Below, piece by piece: positions 8,558-16,704 of a stretch of 64,000 nt of DNA. The position numbers were made by a program, and so were the translations under genes. A model generated the notes under the pieces. The model made no database searches. It had not been told where the DNA came from and was given only the letters and a program-made list of their open reading frames with translations. Source of the DNA: Bacillota bacterium (GTDB lineage Bacteria > Bacillota > Desulfotomaculia > Desulfotomaculales > VENG01); assembly GCA_009711705.1 (NCBI GenBank), contig VENG01000003.1, forward strand, positions 1-64,000, written 5' to 3'. Positions within the stretch are counted from its first letter, which is position 1, and the number at the start of each line of letters is the position of its first letter.

Positions 8558-10192
8558 CTATTTATTATCCCATTCTTTTTCTCTAAGTTCAATACGGCGT
8601 ATCTTTCCGCTAATTGTCTTAGGCAGTTCCTTAACAAATTCAATCTTTCTTGGGTACTTATACGGTGCAGTTGTTTTCTTTACAAAATCTTGCAACTCTT
8701 TAACTAATTCATCGGAACCGGTATACCCCGGGGCCAATATTACAAAAGCCTTAACAACCTCGCCTCTTACTTCATCAGGACTTGATACCACTGCTGATTC
8801 GGCAACTGCCTTGTGTTCAATAAGCGCGCTTTCCACCTCAAAAGGACCAATGCGGTAACCGGAAGTGAGAATGACATCATCAGCACGGCCAACAAACCAT
8901 AGATACCCACTCTCATCCATAATACCACGGTCACCGGTAACGTAAAAATCACCCCGGTAAGTGGAAGCCGTTTTTTCAGGGTCTTTCCAATATTCCGTAA
9001 ACAGTCCCACCGGGCGTTCAGGCTTTAACCTAACAGCAAGGTCCCCCTCTTGCCCACGTGGCAACTCATTACCTTCATCATCAATTATTCGCAAGTCAAA
9101 CCCGGGACTGGGCTTACCCATGGATCCTGCTTTAACTTCCACGGACGGGAAGTTAGCGGCCAAACAAACACTCTCGGTTTGTCCATAGCCATCCCTTATT
9201 TTTAAGCCGGTATTTTTTTCCCAGTAATCAATAATTTCCGGGTTCAGAGGCTCACCGGCCGCTACTACTGAGTGTAGAGCTTTAAAATCGTATTTACTCA
9301 AATCTTCCAGCACAAACATTCTGTATGCGGTAGGCGGTCCACATAAAGAGGCAACGGAATACTTTTCCATAAACTCAAGTGTTTTCTTAGCATTAAACCC
9401 TGTCGTATGGTGTGTAAAAATAGTAGCCCCGCAATTCCAGGGTCCGTAAAAACTACTCCAGGCCGCCTTTGCCCAACCGGTATCCGAAAGGTTCCAGTGC
9501 AGATCTCCGGGATTTAAATCCAAGAAGTATTTGCCTGTGACAATATGTCCAATAGGATAGGACGCATGGGTGTGTAAAGTCATTTTGGGATAACCGGTTG
9601 TACCTGATGTAAAATATAAAATGGCATTATCATCGGATTTTGTCTTTTCGGTCTCAAATTCAGCTGATGCCTTGGACACCGCTTCATTGTAAAAGACCCA
9701 TCCGTCACGCGCCTCTTCAATAGTCATAAAGCATTTTAGATAAGGGCAGTCACTGCGGATTTCATCCACTTTGGGAGCGTTAACACTGTCAACAATGACG
9801 CAAGTGGCTTCCGCGGAATCAAAACGATATTTTAGGTCTTTTGGTGTTAACATGACGGTACCCGGGCTAATCACTGCACCCAAACGCAAGCAAGCAAGGT
9901 TGATCACCCACCATTCAAGCTGGCGGGACATAACGACCACAACTACGTCTCCTTTTTGGACTCCTTGCTCTTTCAATACATTGGCCAATTTTTTTGATTC
10001 TTCTGCTAGTTGGGCAAATGTTCTTTTTTCTTCCTTGTCGTTATCATCTACCCAAAACAACGCTAGTTTCTCCGGATCTCTTGCCCAGTAGTCAAAAACA
10101 TCTCTGGCAAAGTTAAAATATTCCGGTACTTCCCACTTAAATTCTTTGTACGTTTTTTCGTAATCTGTCATTTTTTCTACCTTTAAAAACAA
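8558..10192 (-). CDS. AMP-forming acyl-CoA synthetase (short/medium chain, ACSM-like)
   Basis: A 544-aa ANL-superfamily ligase that activates a carboxylic acid with ATP and CoA through an acyl-adenylate. Motifs run in order: P-loop YFTSGTTGYPKM (about 195), DGYGQTE, TGDRG (about 418), the hinge GRADDVILTSGYRIGPFEVE, and the C-terminal catalytic-Lys region PKTISGKIRR. It is much shorter than acetyl-CoA synthetase (about 650 aa) and resembles butyryl/medium-chain ligases. Start is TTG at 10192, about 8 nt after GGAGG. A sigma-54 promoter lies 85 bp upstream. The C-terminal Lys is the type of site acetylated by AcuA, encoded at 28.7 kb; that link is inference. Confidence 0.92.
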   Translation of the reverse strand: MFLKVEKMTDYEKTYKEFKWEVPEYFNFARDVFDYWARDPEKLALFWVDDNDKEEKRTFAQLAEESKKLANVLKEQGVQKGDVVVVVMSRQLEWWVINLACLRLGAVISPGTVMLTPKDLKYRFDSAEATCVIVDSVNAPKVDEIRSDCPYLKCFMTIEEARDGWVFYNEAVSKASAEFETEKTKSDDNAILYFTSGTTGYPKMTLHTHASYPIGHIVTGKYFLDLNPGDLHWNLSDTGWAKAAWSSFYGPWNCGATIFTHHTTGFNAKKTLEFMEKYSVASLCGPPTAYRMFVLEDLSKYDFKALHSVVAAGEPLNPEIIDYWEKNTGLKIRDGYGQTESVCLAANFPSVEVKAGSMGKPSPGFDLRIIDDEGNELPRGQEGDLAVRLKPERPVGLFTEYWKDPEKTASTYRGDFYVTGDRGIMDESGYLWFVGRADDVILTSGYRIGPFEVESALIEHKAVAESAVVSSPDEVRGEVVKAFVILAPGYTGSDELVKELQDFVKKTTAPYKYPRKIEFVKELPKTISGKIRRIELREKEWDNK

Positions 10193-10276
10193 TGATTGTC
10201 CCTCCTTGATATGTGTTAAAAATAATAGTGGACGTTACGCCAATAGATCACTTAATTTTACCTGAAAATACACAAT

Positions 10277-10292
10277 TGCAAGAACTGAGCCA
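10277..10292 (-). promoter_or_regulatory. Sigma-54 (-24/-12) promoter of the acyl-CoA synthetase gene
   Basis: On the minus strand TGGCTCAGTTCTTGCA, which differs from TGGCAC-N5-TTGCA at a single position and has exact GG-to-GC spacing. The start is predicted near 10266, about 74 nt before the TTG start codon. The rest of the gap (10193-10563) contains no recognisable gene. Confidence 0.85.
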
Positions 10293-10563
10293 CTTTTCTA
10301 AAAATTTGACCTAATTGTTAAAAGTCTTTAAAAACAGAGATATTCAGGGGTTAACAGCCCAGATTTAAAATATACACATAAAGCAGGAAACGTAAACCAA
10401 ACTTTACATCTTTAACTGCTCTAAACCCTTGTCACAAAGTATCGAAATAATAATGTGTAAACGTAGGTTAATATGTTAAGGATCATGACACAAAAAATTG
10501 CCTCTGTGCGGCTTTTTATGAATTTTTCGTATATTCTGAAATTACTTTGGCTAAACCGGAGCC

Positions 10564-12237
10564 TTAAGTCATGTCAATGGATACATCTTTCTCTCTGTTT
10601 AGTTCTTTCATTGCTAATTCACGCAGCTTAAATTTTTGTATTTTCCCGCTGGCAGTTGTAGGATACTCATCAACGAAGAAAATACAAGCAGGTATTTTGT
10701 AGAAGGAGATCTGGTTCTTACAAAAATCCCTTAACTCATCCTCATTAACACCCTCTCCGCCCTTTACCTGGACAAATGCTACTACTTCCTCACCGTATTT
10801 TTCACTGGCAATCCCCACTACCTGAACATCTTTAACTTTAGGGTGAGTGTATAAAAATTCTTCAATCTCCCGGGGGTAGATATTTTCCCCACCTCTAATA
10901 ATCATGTCCTTAAGCCGTCCGGTAATCTTGCAGTACCCATCTACATCCATTACAGCCAAATCACCTGTATGCAGCCAGTTGTCTTTATCCATTGTAGAGG
11001 CGGTAGCCTCCGGCATATTATAATACCCCTTCATCACATGATAACCTCGGGTACACAACTCACCCTGCACCCCGGGCTGAAGATCTTCACCGTTTTCCGG
11101 ATTTACTATTTTAACTTCCACGTTGGGAAGAGCCCTGCCAACCGTGCTTACCCTCAACTCTATGGGATCAGAGGTCCTAGTCATAGTAATGCCGGGAGAA
11201 GCTTCGGTCTGGCCATAAGTAATACAAATCTCACTCGCTCCCATTAAATTCACCACAGACTTCATCACTTCTGTGGGACACGGTGCCCCGGCCATAATCC
11301 CCGTACGCAGTGAGGAAGTATCATAATTTTTATTCTTCAGTGCTTCCAGTTCAGCAATAAACATAGTGGGCACACCGTGCACCGCCGTACATTTTTCAGC
11401 CTCAATGGTCTCCAAAACTTTCACAGCTTCAAACTTTTCCACGGGAACCATAGTGGCGCCGGAAACCACACATAGCAGAGTGCCCATAACACAACCAAAA
11501 CAATGGAAGAATGGCACAGGGATACATAAACGGTCTGCGGGTGAAAATCTCATACACTCTGCTTGGCTAACGGCGTTACCGATAATATTGGTGTGAGTGA
11601 GCATTACACCCTTAGGGAATCCCGTTGTCCCTGAAGTATACTGCATATTAATTACATCGTCCGGCTCTAACACCTGCTCCCGTTGACTCAATTCTTCATC
11701 TGTTACTTCGCCGGACATCTCCAGTATATCTATCCAGTTATACATGCCCGGCAATTTTTCTTCACCAATAAAAATCACATTTTTTAATTTCGGCAGTCTT
11801 TTACAATCCAGCTGTCCAGGCTGGCAATGGTTAAGTTCCGGGCACAAATCATACATAATTTTTACGTATTCGTCAGACGTTCTAACCCCACCGGTCAGTA
11901 TAATCGTAGTTGAGTCTGATTGTTTAAGCAAGTATTCCAGTTCGAAAGCACGGTAATTGGTGTTCACAGTTACTAACACGGCACCCATTTTTGCGGTGCC
12001 GAATTGAGCCAACACCCATTCCGAAACATTGTTAGCCCAAATAGCAACGTTTTCCCCTCTTTCAACTCCCAGGCTCATAAACCCCTTGGCCACTTGATTA
12101 CATGTATGACAGAACTCTTTGTAGGTATATCGTAGCCCCCTGTGGTAGTAAACCAGTGCATCATGGTCCGGGTAGTCGCTTGCCATTTGATCAACAACAT
12201 TTCCGATAGTAACCTTACCTACATCTACAGCAACCAA
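10564..12237 (-). CDS. AMP-forming acyl-CoA synthetase (fatty-acid-CoA ligase family)
   Basis: A 557-aa ANL-superfamily ligase, a different subfamily from the one at 8.6-10.2 kb. The P-loop MQYTSGTTGFPKGVML (about 190-205) is followed by YGQTEASPG, TGDLAVMD, GRLKDMIIRGGENIYPREIEE and the catalytic Lys in TASGKIQKFKLRE. This resembles FadD-like medium/long-chain ligases; the chain length is not readable from sequence. Start is TTG at 12237, 8 nt after AAGGAGG. It is preceded 36 nt upstream by a small winged-helix gene and probably shares its transcript. Confidence 0.92.
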   Translation of the reverse strand: MVAVDVGKVTIGNVVDQMASDYPDHDALVYYHRGLRYTYKEFCHTCNQVAKGFMSLGVERGENVAIWANNVSEWVLAQFGTAKMGAVLVTVNTNYRAFELEYLLKQSDSTTIILTGGVRTSDEYVKIMYDLCPELNHCQPGQLDCKRLPKLKNVIFIGEEKLPGMYNWIDILEMSGEVTDEELSQREQVLEPDDVINMQYTSGTTGFPKGVMLTHTNIIGNAVSQAECMRFSPADRLCIPVPFFHCFGCVMGTLLCVVSGATMVPVEKFEAVKVLETIEAEKCTAVHGVPTMFIAELEALKNKNYDTSSLRTGIMAGAPCPTEVMKSVVNLMGASEICITYGQTEASPGITMTRTSDPIELRVSTVGRALPNVEVKIVNPENGEDLQPGVQGELCTRGYHVMKGYYNMPEATASTMDKDNWLHTGDLAVMDVDGYCKITGRLKDMIIRGGENIYPREIEEFLYTHPKVKDVQVVGIASEKYGEEVVAFVQVKGGEGVNEDELRDFCKNQISFYKIPACIFFVDEYPTTASGKIQKFKLRELAMKELNREKDVSIDMT

Positions 12238-12273
12238 CCACTTCTCCTCCTTCTTAAATACTTTAGCTTCACC

Positions 12274-12552
12274 CTACGGGTCTTTTTCCCACCATTTTCG
12301 CAAAGGATTATTTAGCCTGAGCACCCCTCCTTTTCTCTTGTCACAAATGATCCGTCCCGAATCAATCAACTCCTTAACTAACTGCTTTACAACTGATTTT
12401 GTCAAGCCAAAATGTTCTGCAATACCCTCCTCATCATGAGGTCCTAAAAGTAGTAACTTTATAATAGCCTCCTTTGTATATTGTCTTTGACTACGGTTAA
12501 GAGGACCGGACGAGGAAACATAATTTTTTTCATATCTGCGTGTGCCACCCAT
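12274..12552 (-). CDS. Small winged-helix DNA-binding protein
   Basis: A 92-aa protein. Residues about 15-75 read as a winged helix: a helix rich in Lys/Ile, then AEHFGLTKSVVKQLVKELIDSG as a recognition-helix segment, then a beta wing IICDKRKGGVLRL. It may be an autoregulator of the downstream acyl-CoA synthetase. No effector domain is present. The frame extends to a TTG at 12570, but ATG 12552 follows a G-rich GGGGGG-ATAGA and is preferred. The family is not recognised further. Confidence 0.65.
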   Translation of the reverse strand: MGGTRRYEKNYVSSSGPLNRSQRQYTKEAIIKLLLLGPHDEEGIAEHFGLTKSVVKQLVKELIDSGRIICDKRKGGVLRLNNPLRKWWEKDP

Positions 12553-12825
12553 TCTATCCCCCCAAACCAACCATCCCTATATCCATCATTAACACCTCAG
12601 TTACCCCCAAGCATAGCTGTGCGGCTAATCTCAGAGATAAAGATAAATTAATTACTTGCAAAAAGAGAAACAGAACAAAATTTAATCACCTTAACGGTAA
12701 ACATTTAGGGATTAATTGTTCTTATTTAGAAGTCATCGGGTAACACCCTTTGATTTCAATTATTAACCGGTTTTAATTCTGATAACAAATGTTTACGGCA
12801 GGTAAAAAACTATGTATACTACAAG
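12553..12825. other. Intergenic region, no gene
   Basis: AT-rich spacer between the winged-helix gene and the terminator of the sigma-54 activator. On the minus strand TTGTTA, 17 bp, TAATAA is a weak promoter candidate around 12763-12791. A TGTTTCTCTTTTTGCA segment near 12660 looks like a sigma-54 promoter but lacks the -24 GG. Nothing else is supported. Confidence 0.4.
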
Positions 12826-12857
12826 AACCCCCTCGGACGATTAGTCCCAAGGGGGTC
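12826..12857 (-). terminator. Hairpin downstream of the sigma-54 activator gene
   Basis: ACCCCCTTGGGAC and GTCCGAGGGGGT pair around a short loop just 3' of the stop at 12872. The tail on the minus strand (TCTTGTAG) is only moderately U-rich. Confidence 0.6.
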
Positions 12858-12871
12858 CTTTGTAGTTAACA

Positions 12872-14317
12872 TTAAATCAGCCCATACTTCATCAGTTTTT
12901 TATAAAGGCCAGGTCTGGATATGCCTAGCGTTTTGGAGGCTTTCGCTTTGTTACCTTTAGTCGCTAACAAAGCCTGTAGAATCACTAGTTTTTCCGTATG
13001 CTCCATTATCTCCGACAAACATTGCCCCTTAGAAAGTGCATTTCCTAAATTAAAACTATTAACCGTGTCATCCGATTCACTGCCATATTGTTTATAACCG
13101 CTGCCTATAATATTGTGTGGTAAATGAGAGACATTTATAGTGTTGCCCTCAATAATGTTAAAGGCTCTCTCGATAACATTTTCTAACTCCCTTACGTTAC
13201 CTTGCCAGGAATAGCGAAGAAATGTTGCCTCCACCTCAGATGAAATACCTTTTACATGTAAACCAAACAATTTATTAAACTTCTTGATAAAGTAATCGAC
13301 CAGGTCTAAAATATCTTCCCGCCTCTCGCGCAAGGGTGGTATATACAAATTAACTACATTGAGTCTGTAATACAGGTCTTCTCTAAACTTTTTATATTTC
13401 ACCAGATGATCCAGATCCACATTTGTGGAAGCTATTACCCTGACATCTGAAATAGTGGAATCGCCCCCGCCCAACTTTTGAATTTCCTTTTCCTGTATAA
13501 ATCTTAACAGCTTAGCCTGTAGAGAGAAGGGAAGGTCCCCAATTTCATCCAACAAAACAGTGCCCGCATTTGCTATTTCAAACTTACCAGCCTGGCCTCC
13601 TTTTCGCCCTCCGGTGAAAGCCCCTTCTTCGTAGCCAAAAAACTCGGATTCCAATAAAGTGTCGGGAATGGCGGCACAATTTACCTTAACAAAAGGCCCT
13701 GACCGCCGCAGACTTGCAGAATGAATAGCTTGGGCAAACAACTCTTTTCCTGTCCCACTTTCCCCGGTAATTAGAACGTTAGAATTTCGAGGAGCTATTT
13801 TTCTAACTGTCTCCTTCAAGTCAATTAATTGGGCACTGCTTCCTACAATATGGTCAACCGTAAAGTGGGTTCTCTGTTTATGGGCGTTATCATTTTTGTC
13901 TTGTAATTGGAGTTCCTTGTTTTTATTACTGCGTTCAGAATTGAAAAAACTTACTTTAGCTAAGGCCCCATTTACCTTATTTTTCTTGTAGATAGGCAAA
14001 TAATCAATCAATACACTCTTTCCACCAATATTATCAATTTTGCTAAATTCCGGCTTACCGCTCTTGATAACTTGTATGATTTTTCGCAACCCTCGATGGC
14101 GGCAAACCTCTGTCAAAGGATGTCCGATCATATTTTCTTGTGTTTTTCCCAAAGCTTGGGCCAATGAATTATTCACTTGTGTTACCGTTCCCTGAGCGGA
14201 AATAACCATTAAACCTTTATATTTATTATCAAAAATTGTGCTTAGCAGATGCTCTGCTGAACAGGGTGTCATTTGTTCTTGCCTGTACATAAAATTGTTT
14301 TCTTCGGGGAAATGCAT
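12872..14317 (-). CDS. Sigma-54-dependent transcriptional activator (PAS - AAA+ - Fis HTH)
   Basis: A 481-aa enhancer-binding protein. The N-terminal PAS domain (about 20-120; FDNKYKGLMVISAQG..VTQVNNSLAQALGK) is followed by a AAA+ domain with Walker A GESGTGKE, Walker B LLDEIGDLP and the sigma-54 contact loop. The loop reads GAFTGG rather than the usual GAFTGA. The C-terminal Fis helix-turn-helix is KASKTLGISRPGLYKKLMKYGLI. There is no receiver domain, so it probably senses a small molecule through PAS. The frame begins at GTG 14332, but ATG 14317 follows AAGTGGGTGAT with good spacing. It is the obvious candidate to drive the -24/-12 promoters at 8.1, 10.3 and 20.2 kb. Confidence 0.93.
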   Translation of the reverse strand: MHFPEENNFMYRQEQMTPCSAEHLLSTIFDNKYKGLMVISAQGTVTQVNNSLAQALGKTQENMIGHPLTEVCRHRGLRKIIQVIKSGKPEFSKIDNIGGKSVLIDYLPIYKKNKVNGALAKVSFFNSERSNKNKELQLQDKNDNAHKQRTHFTVDHIVGSSAQLIDLKETVRKIAPRNSNVLITGESGTGKELFAQAIHSASLRRSGPFVKVNCAAIPDTLLESEFFGYEEGAFTGGRKGGQAGKFEIANAGTVLLDEIGDLPFSLQAKLLRFIQEKEIQKLGGGDSTISDVRVIASTNVDLDHLVKYKKFREDLYYRLNVVNLYIPPLRERREDILDLVDYFIKKFNKLFGLHVKGISSEVEATFLRYSWQGNVRELENVIERAFNIIEGNTINVSHLPHNIIGSGYKQYGSESDDTVNSFNLGNALSKGQCLSEIMEHTEKLVILQALLATKGNKAKASKTLGISRPGLYKKLMKYGLI

Positions 14318-14654
14318 ACAACCATCACCCACTTACTAAATTTTTAGACAACTGAGAATATTTTAACAATATTTAGCTACATTGTACAGACTGATTACCA
14401 AGACATATGTTCAAATAGCTACGGTTTTCCCACTCTTGCTTCCAATCAGGCCCTGCGTTACACTTGGATACATTTTTGTGTATACGGTGGGCACATCGTA
14501 TACAGTAAGCTTTAATTTTTTACAAATTTACCATACATTTGCCAATTGTTTTTAGTTAATGTCTATCTTTTAACTTTTTTAATATTACAAGAAGGAAATA
14601 CTGGAAAAAAATCGAATTATTCAATTACGTATCAGTGGTTAAGAGAGGGGAAAT
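14318..14654. other. Divergent intergenic region with operator-like inverted repeat
   Basis: A 337-bp gap between the activator (minus) and minC (plus). It holds GTATACG-N10-CGTATAC at 14480-14503, a symmetrical operator-like site with half-sites two helical turns apart. No ORF or RNA gene is supported. Confidence 0.5.
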
Positions 14655-15284
14655 ATGTACAGAGAGGCTGTTTCAATTAAAGGCACCAAAAGTGGGCTGG
14701 TTATATTATTAGACTCTAATCACGAATTTGAGACTATAAAACACCATCTTCAACACAAAATTGAATCTGCAAATGGTTTTTTTTGCGGCGCCAAAGTAGT
14801 TTTTCATACGGGATCACAACAGCTGGTTCCACAGCAGCAGCATGAATTAGAATCTATCTGCAAACAATACGGGCTGGTACCCAGCACGTCTCACCTTACT
14901 CCCGAAACGGAGACATTATTTTCCCCTCCCCGCAAAGAAAAAACTGCCTCCGCTCCAGGAGAACCTGCTTTATTATTAAAGCAAACTCTCCGCTCCGGCC
15001 GATCCGTTTCCCGGCCTGGCCACATAATAGTTTTAGGCAATGTACACCCCGGGGCAAAAGTGGAAGCAGGAGGAAATATAATCATCATGGGCAATTGTTT
15101 AGGCACAGTTCATGCGGGTGCTCACGGCAACAGAAATGCGATTATTACCGCCCTGCACATGGCCCCGCAAGTTCTAAGCATAGCCGGCATTACACACATA
15201 GGAACTTTGGCCCATAAAAAAGCTCACGGGCCGGGTAAAGCTATGATTAAGAATGAAAAAATAGTTTTCACCCAGAATAAATAA
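14655..15284 (+). CDS. minC: Septum site-determining protein MinC
   Basis: A 209-aa protein. The N-terminal FtsZ-inhibiting domain (about 1-100; VSIKGTKSGLVILLD) is joined by a short linker to the beta-helical C-terminal domain (about 108-205). That domain carries the hallmark RSGRSVSRPGHIIVLGNVHPG.. and GTVHAGAHGN repeats that bind MinD. It blocks Z-ring assembly away from mid-cell. SD is GAGAGGGGAAAT before ATG. minD is not adjacent here, which is unusual; the gene stands alone between the sigma-54 activator and a terminator shared with the NUDIX gene. Confidence 0.88.
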   Translation: MYREAVSIKGTKSGLVILLDSNHEFETIKHHLQHKIESANGFFCGAKVVFHTGSQQLVPQQQHELESICKQYGLVPSTSHLTPETETLFSPPRKEKTASAPGEPALLLKQTLRSGRSVSRPGHIIVLGNVHPGAKVEAGGNIIIMGNCLGTVHAGAHGNRNAIITALHMAPQVLSIAGITHIGTLAHKKAHGPGKAMIKNEKIVFTQNK

Positions 15285-15311
15285 TTAAGCCGGGCCTTCA
15301 GCCCGGCTTAA
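15285..15311. terminator. Bidirectional terminator between minC and nudF
   Basis: TTAAGCCGGGC, CTTCA, GCCCGGCTTAA: an 11-bp perfect stem, with T-rich sequence on the minC side (ATATTT), lying between convergent genes. Confidence 0.8.
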
Positions 15312-15314
15312 TAT

Positions 15315-15857
15315 TTAAAGCTCATCCTTTGCTGCTAAGATCCCAACAATGGTCTTGGCATCATTTATTTGGCCTTCTTTTATCATTCCCAATGCTCTTT
15401 GTAAAGAAACTTTTTTCATCTCCACAAATTCATCTGCATCCAAGTGCTGTTCTTTAAATGTAAGATCTTTTGCCATAAATAAGTACAACTTTTCGTTGGA
15501 AAACCCGGGCGTGGAGTAAAAAGCATACAATTCTTGCCATCTACCGGCGACAACCCCGGTTTCCTCCATCAATTCTCTTTTGGCACATTCCAAGGGTTTT
15601 TCATTCGGTTCTAATTTCCCGGCCGGCAATTCCATTAGTTCCCGTTGAGCCGGATAACGGTATTGCCGTACTAACAACACTTCTTCATCAGTAGTTAGTG
15701 CCACAATAGCAACTGCTCCAGTATGTTCAACGACTTCCCGTTGGCTCTCTTTTCCGTTCGGCAACCGCACCACATCTACACGAAGATTAAGTATCTTACC
15801 CTCGTAGATTAACTTTGATGATAGTTTTTCCTCTTTGAACTCGTTCAACTGTAACAC
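15315..15857 (-). CDS. nudF: ADP-ribose pyrophosphatase (NUDIX hydrolase)
   Basis: A 180-aa NUDIX enzyme that hydrolyses ADP-ribose to AMP and ribose 5-phosphate. The NUDIX box fits G-x5-E-x7-REUxEExGU: AGKLEPNEKPLECAKRELME followed by ETGV. The N-terminal beta segment (KLIYEGKILNLRVDVVRLPNG) is typical of the ADP-ribose subfamily. The frame starts at GTG 15857 directly after AAAGGA; a TTG three codons later would give better SD spacing, so the start is uncertain. It follows the DUF3786 gene by 6 nt, implying one transcript. Confidence 0.88.
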   Translation of the reverse strand: MLQLNEFKEEKLSSKLIYEGKILNLRVDVVRLPNGKESQREVVEHTGAVAIVALTTDEEVLLVRQYRYPAQRELMELPAGKLEPNEKPLECAKRELMEETGVVAGRWQELYAFYSTPGFSNEKLYLFMAKDLTFKEQHLDADEFVEMKKVSLQRALGMIKEGQINDAKTIVGILAAKDEL

Positions 15858-15863
15858 GTCCTT

Positions 15864-16469
15864 TTAAACTTTGGTTTTCATCTCAGATAACGCAAGCCCG
15901 GGTAGCCAGGCATAATCTTCCGTATGCAGGTGGAACGCCGCTGAAGCATCAAAAAGCACATTACCGGTAGGCGGGAATTCATCATCACCTTTCCAGATTA
16001 CGAAAGTAACCGGGATTTTAGGTAAAACCGGCACTGTCACTGCTGCATCCCCCATATCTGTAACCTCCCCACCCAAACTCTTTCCCGCTTGTATTAATTT
16101 AGAGGGATCTTGGCCAAAAATGCCCACCAAAGGCCTGATGGCACGATTGGTAAAAGGATTTACATATATCATACCACTGGGAAGTTCTTTAAATGATATG
16201 TTTTTTCCCTGCACCTGAGCCGGCGCAGCATGGGTTAAATAGTGAAGAAGCAATATTTGGACAATTTGTGGCACATCATCTTTTTCTGACATCCACACGG
16301 TGCCATCGGGATAATGAACAAAGTATTCTTTTCCTACAAAGTTAAGAGAGAATATCTTGCGCTCCGGGTCGTATATGGCCATGGAATTGAGGGCCATATC
16401 CTCAGGTTTCTTTTCCGCAAACTCTGTCACAGCCACTTCATGCGCGGGGTTTAGATTAATTAAGGCCAC
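15864..16469 (-). CDS. DUF3786 domain protein, unknown function
   Basis: A 201-aa soluble protein resembling the DUF3786 family found in anaerobes, often in C1/corrinoid contexts. Recognisable pieces include SLNFVGKEYFVHYPDG, QILLLHYLTHA, GKNISFKELPSG and the C-terminal PPTGNVLFDASAAFHLHTED. No catalytic motif is visible to me. Start is GTG, 7 nt after GGAGG. It is co-transcribed with nudF. The region between it and the plus-strand gene at 16705 is AT-rich and holds the promoters. Confidence 0.7.
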   Translation of the reverse strand: MALINLNPAHEVAVTEFAEKKPEDMALNSMAIYDPERKIFSLNFVGKEYFVHYPDGTVWMSEKDDVPQIVQILLLHYLTHAAPAQVQGKNISFKELPSGMIYVNPFTNRAIRPLVGIFGQDPSKLIQAGKSLGGEVTDMGDAAVTVPVLPKIPVTFVIWKGDDEFPPTGNVLFDASAAFHLHTEDYAWLPGLALSEMKTKV

Positions 16470-16704
16470 CTTGATACCTCCGTGTTTTTTTTAAAACTTC
16501 GCCAAGTCATCTAAGCTCACATAAATGTTAGAATCAAATTCTTCAATAATTGCGCCTTTCCTGCAATATATTTGAAAATTACGAAACTAATTCTATCTTC
16601 ATTGACTATCAATTTGTGTTTAAATTTACAAAAGGATTTTTTTGCGTATCGAAGAATAAATTAGAATATACTATTATATAACTTGTCAAACGGAGGATAT
16701 GGGT

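Noticed and set aside
12655-12672. TGTTTCTCTTTTTGCA as a sigma-54 promoter of the winged-helix/acyl-CoA synthetase unit
   Set aside because: The -12 box is good, but the near-essential -24 GG is missing.
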